Of a DNA stretch of 10,911 nt, positions 1 to 6,096 are shown one piece after another. The notes under the pieces are model-generated. The model was not told the DNA's origin and did no database searches. It worked only from the letters and a program-made list of their open reading frames with translations. Made by a program: the position numbers and the translations under genes. Every line of letters starts with the position of its first letter. Positions within the stretch are counted from its first letter, which is position 1. The stretch is taken from assembly GCA_040905285.1 (NCBI GenBank), contig JBBDRV010000041.1, positions 1-10,911 on the forward strand, written 5' to 3'. Source of the stretch: JBBDRV01 sp040905285 (GTDB lineage: Bacteria > Bacteroidota > Rhodothermia > Balneolales > Balneolaceae).

Positions 1-1
1 G

Positions 2-541
2 TTCCTTCCGGCGTTTGTTGAAGCTGTAAAATCGTTGAAAGCGGGGGATCCGATGGATGAATCAACAGAAATCGGTCCACTGGCAAGTAAGAAACAGGCG
101 GATCTGCTGCATCAGCAGGTGGAAGAATCTCTGGCCCGTGGTGCTGAATTGCTGACGGGGGGAGAACAGCACGGCGCGTTCCATCAGCCCACCGTACTTA
201 CAGATGTAAAACCGGGAATGCCCGCTTTTGAGGAAGAGACTTTCGGTCCCCTGGCAGCCGTCAGCCGGGCCGGGGATATCGACGGGGCGATTGAACTTGC
301 TTCCCGGTCGGTTTATGGTCTGGGGGTTACAGTCTGTACATCTGACATTGAAAAGGCGCGGGCAAAAACCGGACAAATAGCCGACGGGACGTACTTTATT
401 AATGAACTGGTCAAATCGGATCCCCGTCTGCCGTTTGGCGGCACACGCCGTTCCGGATACGGACGTGAACTTTCAAGGGAGGGGATACTGGAATTTGTCA
501 ATAAAAAGACGGTTTATGTAAAGGAAAGTCCCGGACCATAA
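2..541 (+). CDS. Aldehyde dehydrogenase, C-terminal part (succinate-semialdehyde dehydrogenase type); 5' end outside window
   Basis: This frame is open from base 2, so the gene begins upstream and about 180 C-terminal residues are visible, roughly 40% of a typical 455-480 aa enzyme. The family oxidises aldehydes to acids with NAD(P)+. What is seen: a GDPMDESTEIGPLA segment, the EEETFGP motif that holds the cofactor-binding glutamate, and a C-terminal SDPRLPFGGTRRSGYGREL block followed by EFVNKKTVYV. That tail is typical of the soluble succinate-semialdehyde dehydrogenase (GabD/Sad-like) branch. The catalytic cysteine would lie upstream of the window. The stop is TAA. The TTG at 35 is internal and not a start. 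The aldehyde substrate is inferred from family resemblance only, and no neighbouring GABA or succinate-semialdehyde gene is visible to support it. Confidence 0.9.
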   Translation, partial: FLPAFVEAVKSLKAGDPMDESTEIGPLASKKQADLLHQQVEESLARGAELLTGGEQHGAFHQPTVLTDVKPGMPAFEEETFGPLAAVSRAGDIDGAIELASRSVYGLGVTVCTSDIEKARAKTGQIADGTYFINELVKSDPRLPFGGTRRSGYGRELSREGILEFVNKKTVYVKESPGP

Positions 542-700
542 AATCAAACAACAAGACCGGCCGGAAACCAATGCCTGGTTGGGGAGTCAGCCGGTTACCG
601 GGCAGTACTTCATTCGATTGCCGGCAACCATCATCCATTCTGCCAATTAACCTTCTCCAGTATGGGCCAGTCACCAGATGGGCCAGTCACCAGCCAGTCC
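542..700. other. Intergenic region between convergent ALDH and aat; short GC-rich repeats
   Basis: I see no gene in this 159-bp gap between two convergent genes. It holds a weak 5-bp stem (AACCA at 566-570 with TGGTT at 576-580), an AGCCGGT copy at 589-595 that runs into the palindrome CCGGTTACCGG (591-601), and a perfect 16-bp tandem duplication (662-693). No T-tract follows any hairpin, so a classical intrinsic terminator cannot be called for either gene. Confidence 0.6.
662..693. repeat. Perfect 16-bp tandem duplication beyond the aat stop
   Basis: The unit ATGGGCCAGTCACCAG occurs twice head to tail (662-677 and 678-693) with no mismatch. It lies 7 bp beyond the aat stop codon (701-703), on the downstream side of that minus-strand gene, so it would be in the aat 3' UTR. 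The inner GGCCAGTCACCAG continues into another CCAGTCC. A perfect duplication suggests recent slippage or a variable-copy locus. Confidence 0.85.
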
Positions 701-1306
701 TCATTCGGCTTTGAACAGGGCTTCCTTTTTGAGCGCTTTTTCCAGAAGCGAGCTGTAAAGCTCTGAGGAAATTTCAATACATCCGAACTGAGAAAGATGA
801 TCGGTATAATATTGGGTGTCCCAGAGTTCAAAACCGTTTTTTTGCAGCAGCTGATGGCAATGCCAGAGAGCCACTTTATCTGCTTCGGTGTCTTTTTTAA
901 ACATGGATTCTCCAAAAAAAGCACTGCCCATGGCGATGCCGTAGAGACCTCCGGCGAGGGATCCGTCTTCATTCAGCATTTCAACAGAATGGGCATATCC
1001 TATCTCGTGCAACAGTTCAAATGAATCTATGAGAAGACCGGATATCCAGGTGGACGGGCGGTTTGCACACTCTTCCATTACTTTTCTGAACTGTTTGTCC
1101 ACCTGCAGCCTGTAGCGCTGGTTCCTTACCAGCCGCCTTACATTCTCGGATACTTTAAAGCGATCCAGGGGTATAATTCCACGCTCTCTTGCTGTATACC
1201 AGTGGAAACTGTTATCGTGCCTGTCTTCACTCATGGCAAAAATGCCTTTGGCATAGCCCGAGAGTAAATTTTCCGGCGGGATGATTTTTTTTGCCTGATC
1301 TTTCAT
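701..1306 (-). CDS. aat: Leucyl/phenylalanyl-tRNA--protein transferase
   Basis: Aat transfers Leu or Phe from aminoacyl-tRNA to the N-terminal Arg/Lys of proteins, marking them for ClpAP/ClpS degradation (the bacterial N-degron pathway) in the cytoplasm. The 201-aa product shows the family motifs in order: KGIFAM (20-25), RGIIPLDRFKVS (42-53), STWI (85-88), AHSVE (105-109), GGLYG (119-123), FFGESMF (130-136, with the catalytic-region Glu133) and LWDTQYYTDHL (161-171, with the conserved Asp/Gln pair). It is shorter than the 234-aa E. coli enzyme because the N-terminal extension with the GLLAVGGDL motif is missing, which is also common outside enterobacteria. The ATG at 1304-1306 is the only standard start before an in-frame stop, and no Shine-Dalgarno is visible. 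It lies 138 bp downstream of the fasciclin gene on the same strand. Confidence 0.96.
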   Translation of the reverse strand: MKDQAKKIIPPENLLSGYAKGIFAMSEDRHDNSFHWYTARERGIIPLDRFKVSENVRRLVRNQRYRLQVDKQFRKVMEECANRPSTWISGLLIDSFELLHEIGYAHSVEMLNEDGSLAGGLYGIAMGSAFFGESMFKKDTEADKVALWHCHQLLQKNGFELWDTQYYTDHLSQFGCIEISSELYSSLLEKALKKEALFKAE

Positions 1307-1444
1307 TTCGGATAAATCAATGTCAATGCCGTAAAATCATTGGTAGGAAAACGTGCCGGACAGCCACGGCCACAACACGGTTACCAGCGGACCGGACGGA
1401 GCCGGTAGCCGCTTGCAGATCGCTTCTACAGGCCGGGTAGTCCG
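1307..1444. other. Intergenic region between fasciclin gene and aat
   Basis: No gene is seen. In minus-strand orientation this is the 3' flank of the fasciclin gene and the 5' flank of aat. It contains an imperfect inverted repeat: GGTTACC (1379-1385) can pair with GGTAGCC (1404-1410) with one mismatch, enclosing a CCGG-rich loop. There is no following T-tract, so it is only a weak terminator candidate. An AGCCGGT copy lies at 1400-1406. I found no convincing promoter for aat. Confidence 0.5.
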
Positions 1445-1900
1445 TTACCTGTCAAGCAGTACCTCGTCGATACTGTGTACCACACCGTTGGCAGCTTCAA
1501 TATCCCCTTCTTCAACTCCAATTCCGAAGTTTTCTTCTACTTCATTTGCGGTAGCCTCTCCCTGAAACAGGTGATTGATCATCACATTTTGAAGCTGTTG
1601 GGGATTCTGTCTCAGCTCTTCAAGTTCCCCTTCCAGTGTTTCAAAGGCCCTGTCATTCGGGGCAAGGATGGTAAATGGGCCCTGTTGCCTCAGTGTTTCC
1701 GTTAATTGAGATTCCTCGATCAAATCCGCAAATATCGTATGGTCGTCGCTGGCATTGACAACGGCAATCACATCATCGCCTGACGGTTCCTGCGGTACGG
1801 GATCCTGCGCCTCTGAATCGGGTACTGCAAAGGCAAGTAAAGATGCCGAGGTGAAAAACAACGCCATCAGGGAAGTTGAAATTTTCTTAGAGAAACTCAT
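1445..1900 (-). CDS. Secreted compact fasciclin (FAS1) domain protein
   Basis: The 151-aa product begins with a signal peptide: basic MSFSKK, a hydrophobic stretch LMALFFTSASLLAFA, and likely cleavage near residue 24 or 31. An acidic mature region follows with one FAS1 domain (about residues 41-150). FAS1 domains are extracellular adhesion or stress-associated modules whose bacterial role is rarely defined. Visible landmarks are HTIFADLIEESQLTETL, the H1-like motif FTILAPNDRAFETL, the MINHLFQGEAT helix/strand and the closing AANGVVHSIDEVLL. Between the NHLF histidine and NGVVH only about 27 residues remain, where the family usually has about 45-55, so the central beta region is shortened by about 20-25 residues. 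No lipobox or C-terminal anchor is seen. The start is supported by GGAG 7 nt upstream. The gene has its own promoter-like region and is probably transcribed separately from the methyltransferase behind it. Confidence 0.92.
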   Translation of the reverse strand: MSFSKKISTSLMALFFTSASLLAFAVPDSEAQDPVPQEPSGDDVIAVVNASDDHTIFADLIEESQLTETLRQQGPFTILAPNDRAFETLEGELEELRQNPQQLQNVMINHLFQGEATANEVEENFGIGVEEGDIEAANGVVHSIDEVLLDR

Positions 1901-1923
1901 AGATAAACTCCGTTAATATTAGG

Positions 1924-1929
1924 ATTATA
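1924..1929 (-). promoter_or_regulatory. Candidate -10 element (extended, TGaTATAAT) for the fasciclin gene
   Basis: On the minus strand the sequence reads TGATATAAT, a perfect TATAAT hexamer preceded by the extended -10 TG. It would start transcription about 17 nt before the ATG at 1900, leaving GGAG inside the short leader. No good TTGACA-like -35 is found at normal spacing; that position is occupied by the palindrome at 1940-1954. This is inferred from motif match and position only. Confidence 0.45.
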
Positions 1930-1939
1930 TCATGCTATT

Positions 1940-1954
1940 TAGGATTACATCCTA
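1940..1954. promoter_or_regulatory. Palindromic operator candidate upstream of the fasciclin gene
   Basis: TAGGAT-TAC-ATCCTA is a perfect 6-bp inverted repeat with a 3-bp spacer. It sits over the expected -35 position of the fasciclin promoter. The same half-site TAGGAT occurs again at 1920-1925, giving 12-mers TTAGGATTATAT (1919-1930) and TTAGGATTACAT (1939-1950) with 11 of 12 matches and a 20-bp period, about two helical turns. This arrangement fits binding of a dimeric regulator, whose identity is unknown. Confidence 0.4.
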
Positions 1955-2024
1955 CTATGTAAAACAGGTTTATCCTCTCTGTGTTTCCCGCTGATATGAT
2001 TTTCTAACATGTTTTTGCACCGGC

Positions 2025-2043
2025 ATCTCTTATTTAAAGAGAT
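2025..2043. other. Perfect 7-bp stem-loop downstream of the methyltransferase
   Basis: ATCTCTT (2025-2031) and AAGAGAT (2037-2043) form a 7-bp stem with a 5-nt loop ATTTA. On the minus strand, which carries the methyltransferase transcript, no U-tract follows, so it would be a poor intrinsic terminator. On the plus strand TTTT follows closely, but no plus-strand gene ends here. It may simply bound or stabilise transcripts. Confidence 0.3.
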
Positions 2044-2080
2044 TTTACAGGGGGGAGCCTGGGGGAACAGGGCCGGCCGG

Positions 2081-2138
2081 CAGCCGGTTCAGTGGCCAGC
2101 CGGTGGGAATCACATCCCGTTCAGCCGGTTCAGTGGCC
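2081..2138. repeat. GC-rich short repeat cluster overlapping the methyltransferase stop codon
   Basis: The 17-mer CAGCCGGTTCAGTGGCC occurs perfectly at 2081-2097 and 2122-2138, and its first eight bases CAGCCGGT occur a third time at 2097-2104. The 2122-2138 copy contains the methyltransferase stop codon (2130-2132) and the last two sense codons, so the repeat forms the end of that gene. The preceding stretch 2050-2072 has G-runs of 6, 5 and 3 on the plus strand and merges into GGCCGGCCGG. The cluster resembles a mobile or expanding intergenic repeat rather than a gene. Confidence 0.75.
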
Positions 2139-2690
2139 GTTATTAGTGACTTCGTAAATGAGGTAAGGAGGAATATTCAGGATTTCACGTTCGGTTTCGA
2201 GGTTCCCGAAAACCTCCATGACCGGCTTTTTCAGGTGGCCGCTCGTCTGGTAGGCAAGAAATTTACCACCTTTGCGGAGAAGTGTTTTTGTCGACTCCAG
2301 CACTTTGATTTTACGGTCCGGCTTTAGAAATGAAAACGGAATACCTGAAATGACATAATCCACCTTTCCGATATTCTCCGGATCCATGGCATCGATAACA
2401 TCACCGGCGAGAATATTTAAAACGGATGTGCGGGGATCACTGATCGTATCGTTCAGGTGATCCGCAAAATTCCTGTTTGCCTCAATCATAATCAACCGGG
2501 ATCCCGGTGTCATTTTTTCGAGAAGATACCGGGCAAAGACACCGTCTCCGGGCCCGTACTCCACGATTAATATATCCTGTGAAAAATCGATGTGGTTGCA
2601 GACTTTCTCAACACAACGATTGGACGTCGGTGTTATGGACGCGACATCACGGTCTTTGATAAAATTCTTGATGAAATGTAGTGTACTCAT
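2130..2690 (-). CDS. Class I SAM-dependent methyltransferase, PmtA-like (phospholipid N-methyltransferase/KsgA-related group)
   Basis: The 186-aa product has a Rossmann methyltransferase core. Visible parts are the SAM-binding glycine motif VEYGPGDG (43-50), an acidic residue after strand 2 in LIMIEAN (Glu70), AGDVID (95-100, Asp97) and the motif IV-like SGIPFS (115-120), followed by LRKGGKFLAYQTS. The SGxPFS signature, with a short N-terminal FIKNFIKDRDVASITPTS helix region, resembles the bacterial phospholipid N-methyltransferase group (COG3963-like). KsgA rRNA dimethylases have an N-(L/I)-P-(F/Y) motif instead. The substrate cannot be fixed from sequence; phosphatidylethanolamine is one candidate. 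It starts 14 nt after the uvrB stop with AAGGG upstream of the ATG, so it is almost certainly co-transcribed with uvrB. The last two codons and the stop lie inside a repeated 17-bp element. Confidence 0.85.
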   Translation of the reverse strand: MSTLHFIKNFIKDRDVASITPTSNRCVEKVCNHIDFSQDILIVEYGPGDGVFARYLLEKMTPGSRLIMIEANRNFADHLNDTISDPRTSVLNILAGDVIDAMDPENIGKVDYVISGIPFSFLKPDRKIKVLESTKTLLRKGGKFLAYQTSGHLKKPVMEVFGNLETEREILNIPPYLIYEVTNNGH

Positions 2691-2704
2691 GGATTTTCAG
2701 CCCT

Positions 2705-4750
2705 TCATATTTCGTTTTCAATTTTTCCTATCTGGTCACGAATGCGCGCAGCTTCTTCAAACTCCATGTTTTTAGCAGCCTGCAGCATTGATGCTTGCAG
2801 ATATTCGATAAATTTTTGCTTGCTTTCAAATGTAACTTCTTTCATGGCGGGATTCGCCCTGTATTTAACCTGGTCCTCTTCAATTTTCACTACCTCCAGG
2901 TACTGATCCTCACCGGCCTCCTGATCCAGGTCAAATCCCTTGGTGGAGATCAGGGACGGATCAACAAGGGGCTTCAGCTCTTTGACAATGGTGGTGGGTG
3001 TGATACCGTGCTTCAGGTTATAATCATTTTGCAGTTTTCGCCGCCGTCCGGTTTCATCGACTACTTTCTGAATGCTGCGGGTGATCTTGTCCGCATACAG
3101 AATCGCTTTTCCACCAACATTCCGGGCTGCCCGCCCGACAATCTGGAACAAAGACGTTTCGGAGCGGAGGAATCCCTCCTTATCAGCATCAAGAATAGCC
3201 ACCAGGCTCAGTTCAGGAATATCTATGCCTTCCCTCAGCAGGTTTATCCCAACCAGTACATCAAAGTCACCGCGCCTGAATTTATACAGAACTTCAATTC
3301 TCTGCAGCGCGTCCAGCTCACTGTGCATATAGGCGGCACTGATCCCCAGGTTTTTCAGGTATTCACTCAGCTCTTCGCTCAGCCGCTTCGTAAGGGTGAT
3401 GCAAAGAACACGTTCATTGTTAACAACCCGTTTTCTGATTTCATCGATCAGGTCGTCTACCTGGTTGCCCAGCGGCCTGACTTCAATTTCGGGCTCCATC
3501 AATCCTGTCGGGCGGATAATCTGTTCGACAAATACCCCCCCGGACTTTTCCAGCTCATAATCAGCGGGTGTTGCACTGACAAATATGCACTGATTGATCA
3601 TGGTTTCCCACTCTTCAAACGTAAGAGGACGGTTGTCCAGTGCGGACGGCAACCGAAAACCGTGCTCTACGAGCTCGATCTTGCGTGACCGGTCCCCGCC
3701 ATACATGGCTCCGATCTGCGGGACCGACTGGTGGCTTTCATCCATCACCATCATAAAATCATCAGGGAAATAATCAATAAGGCAGTAGGGACGCTCTCCC
3801 GGTTTCCTTTTACTGAGATAACGGGAATAGTTCTCAATGCCGGAACAATAGCCGATCTCCTGCATCATTTCCAAATCAAACAGTGTTCTCTGCTCAAGCC
3901 GTTTGGCTTCAAGGAATTTTTCCTCCTCTTTCAGGATATCCAGCCTCCAGTACAATTCGTTCCTGATCTCTCCTATGGCTTCATCAAGCCGCCCTTTTGT
4001 TGTAACATAATGGGAAGCCGGATAGATTCTGAACTCTTCGGCCTCTTCCAGTATATTACCAGTATCCGGATCAAATAATTCAAGTTTCTCCAGCTCATCA
4101 CCCCAGAAACTGATTCGAAGTGAAACATCGGAATAAGCGGGATACAGATCCACCACGTCACCCCTGACCCTGAAGGTGCCCCTGCGAAACTCAAAGTCAT
4201 CCCGGTGATAGTGAAGATCGACAAGGTCATATAACAGTTTGTCCCTGGGAACCTCCTGCCCTTTTTCCAGGTTAATAATCAGCCGTTCATATTCAGACGG
4301 CGATCCGATGCCGTATATGCAGCTGACAGAAGAGACAATGATCACGTCCCGCCGGCCGGAGAGCAGCGAACTGGTTGCCCGAAGTCTCAGTCTCTGTATT
4401 TCCTCGTTGATGGATAAATCCTTCTCTATAAATTTGTCCTGGGATGAAAGGTAGGCTTCAGGCTGGTAGTAGTCATAGTAGGAGATGAAAAACTCAACCC
4501 TGTTTTCAGGGAAAAAGTCGCTTAACTCCCTGTACAGCTGAGCGGCAAGAGTCTTGTTGTGGCTCATGACCAGGGTAGGCTTCTGCACATTTTGAATGAC
4601 GCCGGCAATCGTCCGCGTTTTCCCCGAACCGGTTATGCCGAGCAGTGTCTGGTATTTGTCATCCTGGCGTATTCCTTCCGTTAATTCCCTGATTGCTTCA
4701 GGCTGGTCACCGGCCGGTGGCCAGGGGGATTTGAGCTTAAATTCCGTCAT
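2705..4750 (-). CDS. uvrB: UvrABC excinuclease subunit B
   Basis: UvrB is the DEAD-like helicase subunit of nucleotide excision repair. It receives damaged DNA from UvrA, verifies the lesion and recruits UvrC. The full-length product (681 aa; E. coli 673) shows Walker A GITGSGKT (38-45), the damage-probing beta-hairpin YYDYYQPEAY (91-100), VSCIYGIGSP, Walker B DESHQSVPQIGAMYGGDRSRK (around 335-355), SATP, MHSELDALQRIEVL, GINLLREGIDIPE, QIVGRAARN (motif VI) and the C-terminal UVR motif (about 640-677) that contacts UvrC. All key residues look intact. No Shine-Dalgarno precedes the ATG. It is divergent from tyrA and is the first gene of a likely two-gene unit with the methyltransferase. The UVR tail ends 14 nt before the next ATG. 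I see no SOS-box-like site in its short upstream region. Confidence 0.99.
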   Translation of the reverse strand: MTEFKLKSPWPPAGDQPEAIRELTEGIRQDDKYQTLLGITGSGKTRTIAGVIQNVQKPTLVMSHNKTLAAQLYRELSDFFPENRVEFFISYYDYYQPEAYLSSQDKFIEKDLSINEEIQRLRLRATSSLLSGRRDVIIVSSVSCIYGIGSPSEYERLIINLEKGQEVPRDKLLYDLVDLHYHRDDFEFRRGTFRVRGDVVDLYPAYSDVSLRISFWGDELEKLELFDPDTGNILEEAEEFRIYPASHYVTTKGRLDEAIGEIRNELYWRLDILKEEEKFLEAKRLEQRTLFDLEMMQEIGYCSGIENYSRYLSKRKPGERPYCLIDYFPDDFMMVMDESHQSVPQIGAMYGGDRSRKIELVEHGFRLPSALDNRPLTFEEWETMINQCIFVSATPADYELEKSGGVFVEQIIRPTGLMEPEIEVRPLGNQVDDLIDEIRKRVVNNERVLCITLTKRLSEELSEYLKNLGISAAYMHSELDALQRIEVLYKFRRGDFDVLVGINLLREGIDIPELSLVAILDADKEGFLRSETSLFQIVGRAARNVGGKAILYADKITRSIQKVVDETGRRRKLQNDYNLKHGITPTTIVKELKPLVDPSLISTKGFDLDQEAGEDQYLEVVKIEEDQVKYRANPAMKEVTFESKQKFIEYLQASMLQAAKNMEFEEAARIRDQIGKIENEI

Positions 4751-4885
4751 AGACTTTTAAAATACACAGAGTAAAGCTTTATATAAAAACAAAATCCTTC
4801 ATCCGTTTCTTAACCCTACATTTTTCCCTGATTTGGGATATCTTTGGACTGGCCGGTACCCGCAATCGACAAGCAGAATACCATC
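4751..4885. promoter_or_regulatory. Divergent uvrB/tyrA promoter region
   Basis: This 135-bp gap must carry the promoters of both divergent genes. On the plus strand TATCTTTG (4839-4846) matches the Bacteroidota -7 consensus TAnnTTTG and would place transcription about 35 nt before the tyrA ATG; a clear -33 TTTG is not obvious. The AT-rich stretch 4758-4795 faces uvrB and contains the 10-bp palindrome TAAAGCTTTA (4772-4781). A GGACTGGCCGG word follows the -7 motif in the tyrA leader. Confidence 0.45.
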
Positions 4886-6016
4886 ATGAAAAACCAGGAC
4901 CACCTGAAGAAGCAACGTCAGCAAATAGATGAAATTGATGAAAAAATCCTTGATCTCCTGAGGCAGCGGAATCACGTATCCCGTGATGTGGTGCAAACGA
5001 AAGTGAAGAGCCAGCTGCCCATATTCGTTGCAAAACGGGAACAGGAAAAAACCCGCCAGTTTCGCAGTAAAGCTGCAGAGCGAAACCTGGACCCGGACTG
5101 GGCAGAGGATTTTTTGCGGATGATCATGTCATCCTCCCGTGCAAGTCAGTCCAGTGAAACTTTCCCCCGCTCAACTCCGGATCCGAAACATATCCTTTTT
5201 GTCGGGGGTGAGGGAGGCATGGGTACGCTGTATCGGTCTATTGCCGAACGTACCAACCATCATACCTACAGTATCGACAAGGGCAACTGGTTTGAACTTG
5301 AAAGTATAGCTCCCCGTTTGGACCTGGCTATAGTTACTGTTCCCATAAATATAACGGAAAAGGTCATACAGAGGTTGTCAGCCAAATTGAAGCCGGAGAC
5401 TGTTCTGGCTGATTTCACCAGCAACAAGGAAGGCCCCCTTTCTGTGATGCTGGAGAGTCATCCCGGACCGGTAATCGGTTTGCATCCCATGCACGGTCCG
5501 GATGTCCACAACCTGTCCAAGCAGCTCATGGTGGTTTGTCCGGGAAGGGATATGGACAAAGCCTCCTGGTTTGTGGAACAGTGCAAGTTATGGGGCATGC
5601 GGACCCTGCCTGCCGATCCCGGGAAGCATGATCATATCATGCACCTGGTCCAGGGGCTCCGCCACTATGTCGCCCTGCTGCACGGATCGTTCATGAAGGA
5701 GTACGATCTGAAGCCACAGGACATGCTTGATTATTCGAGCCCCATATACAGGGCGGAACTGATGATGACCGGCCGCATATTTGCCCAGGATGCAGAGCTG
5801 TATGCAGATATCGTATTCTCAAATGAAGAGCGGCGCAAGCTTCTGACTTCGTTTTACGAGCATCACAGCAAGTTGTCTGACATGGTCAGGAAAGATGACA
5901 AGAAAGCATTTATAAAGGAGTTTGAGGAAGTGACCGACTTTTTCGGAAGTTTTGCCCTGCAGGCCCTTGAGGAAAGCGGCTATCTGATAAATCGTCTTGC
6001 AGACCGGTTTTCCTGA
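4886..6016 (+). CDS. tyrA: Bifunctional chorismate mutase / prephenate dehydrogenase (T-protein)
   Basis: This enzyme converts chorismate to prephenate and then to 4-hydroxyphenylpyruvate, the committed branch to tyrosine. From the ATG at 4886 the product is 376 aa (E. coli TyrA 373). Residues 1-90 form an AroQ mutase: Arg11, Arg28, Lys39, Arg51, Glu52, Ser84 and Gln88 fall at the same numbers as active-site residues of the E. coli P-protein mutase domain, which strongly supports this start. The dehydrogenase domain has the NAD motif GGEGGMG (106-112), LGLHPMHGPD-like IGLHPMHGPD with His199, the His247/His259 pair, and SSPIYRAELMMTGR (283-296, Arg296). These correspond to E. coli His197, His245/257 and Arg294 with a constant offset of two. 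A TTG start at 4844 would add 14 residues but overlaps the -7-like motif. It is convergent with mrp. The close enteric-type architecture outside gammaproteobacteria is unexpected. Confidence 0.97.
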   Translation: MKNQDHLKKQRQQIDEIDEKILDLLRQRNHVSRDVVQTKVKSQLPIFVAKREQEKTRQFRSKAAERNLDPDWAEDFLRMIMSSSRASQSSETFPRSTPDPKHILFVGGEGGMGTLYRSIAERTNHHTYSIDKGNWFELESIAPRLDLAIVTVPINITEKVIQRLSAKLKPETVLADFTSNKEGPLSVMLESHPGPVIGLHPMHGPDVHNLSKQLMVVCPGRDMDKASWFVEQCKLWGMRTLPADPGKHDHIMHLVQGLRHYVALLHGSFMKEYDLKPQDMLDYSSPIYRAELMMTGRIFAQDAELYADIVFSNEERRKLLTSFYEHHSKLSDMVRKDDKKAFIKEFEEVTDFFGSFALQALEESGYLINRLADRFS

Positions 6017-6052
6017 GACTGCCGGCCAGGGGCGAGTGACATGCCGTTTTAC

Positions 6053-6083
6053 ATGCAGGGAACTTATGGAGGATCACCTGCAT
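6053..6083. terminator. Possible bidirectional stem-loop between convergent tyrA and mrp
   Basis: ATGCAGG (6053-6059) and CCTGCAT (6077-6083) form a perfect 7-bp inverted repeat around a 17-nt loop. It lies in the 80-bp gap between the tyrA stop and the mrp stop, where a shared terminator is expected. Neither side is followed by a T-tract, so intrinsic termination is uncertain. Confidence 0.3.
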
Positions 6084-6096
6084 CGGTATCGAAGAA

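Noticed and set aside
631..972. A 113-codon minus-strand open frame overlapping the 3' part of aat
   Set aside because: It is a shadow in another frame of aat, which carries all the family motifs.
701..1306. Aat as an N-terminally truncated pseudogene
   Set aside because: All catalytic-domain motifs are present and short forms lacking the enteric N-terminal extension are known, so the gene appears intact.
2795..3688. A 297-codon plus-strand open frame opposite uvrB
   Set aside because: It is fully antisense to a conserved full-length uvrB and has no recognisable domain.
4844..4885. Upstream TTG start for tyrA adding 14 residues
   Set aside because: The ATG at 4886 places all mutase active-site residues at the E. 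coli P-protein numbering, and the TTG lies within a TAnnTTTG promoter-like motif.
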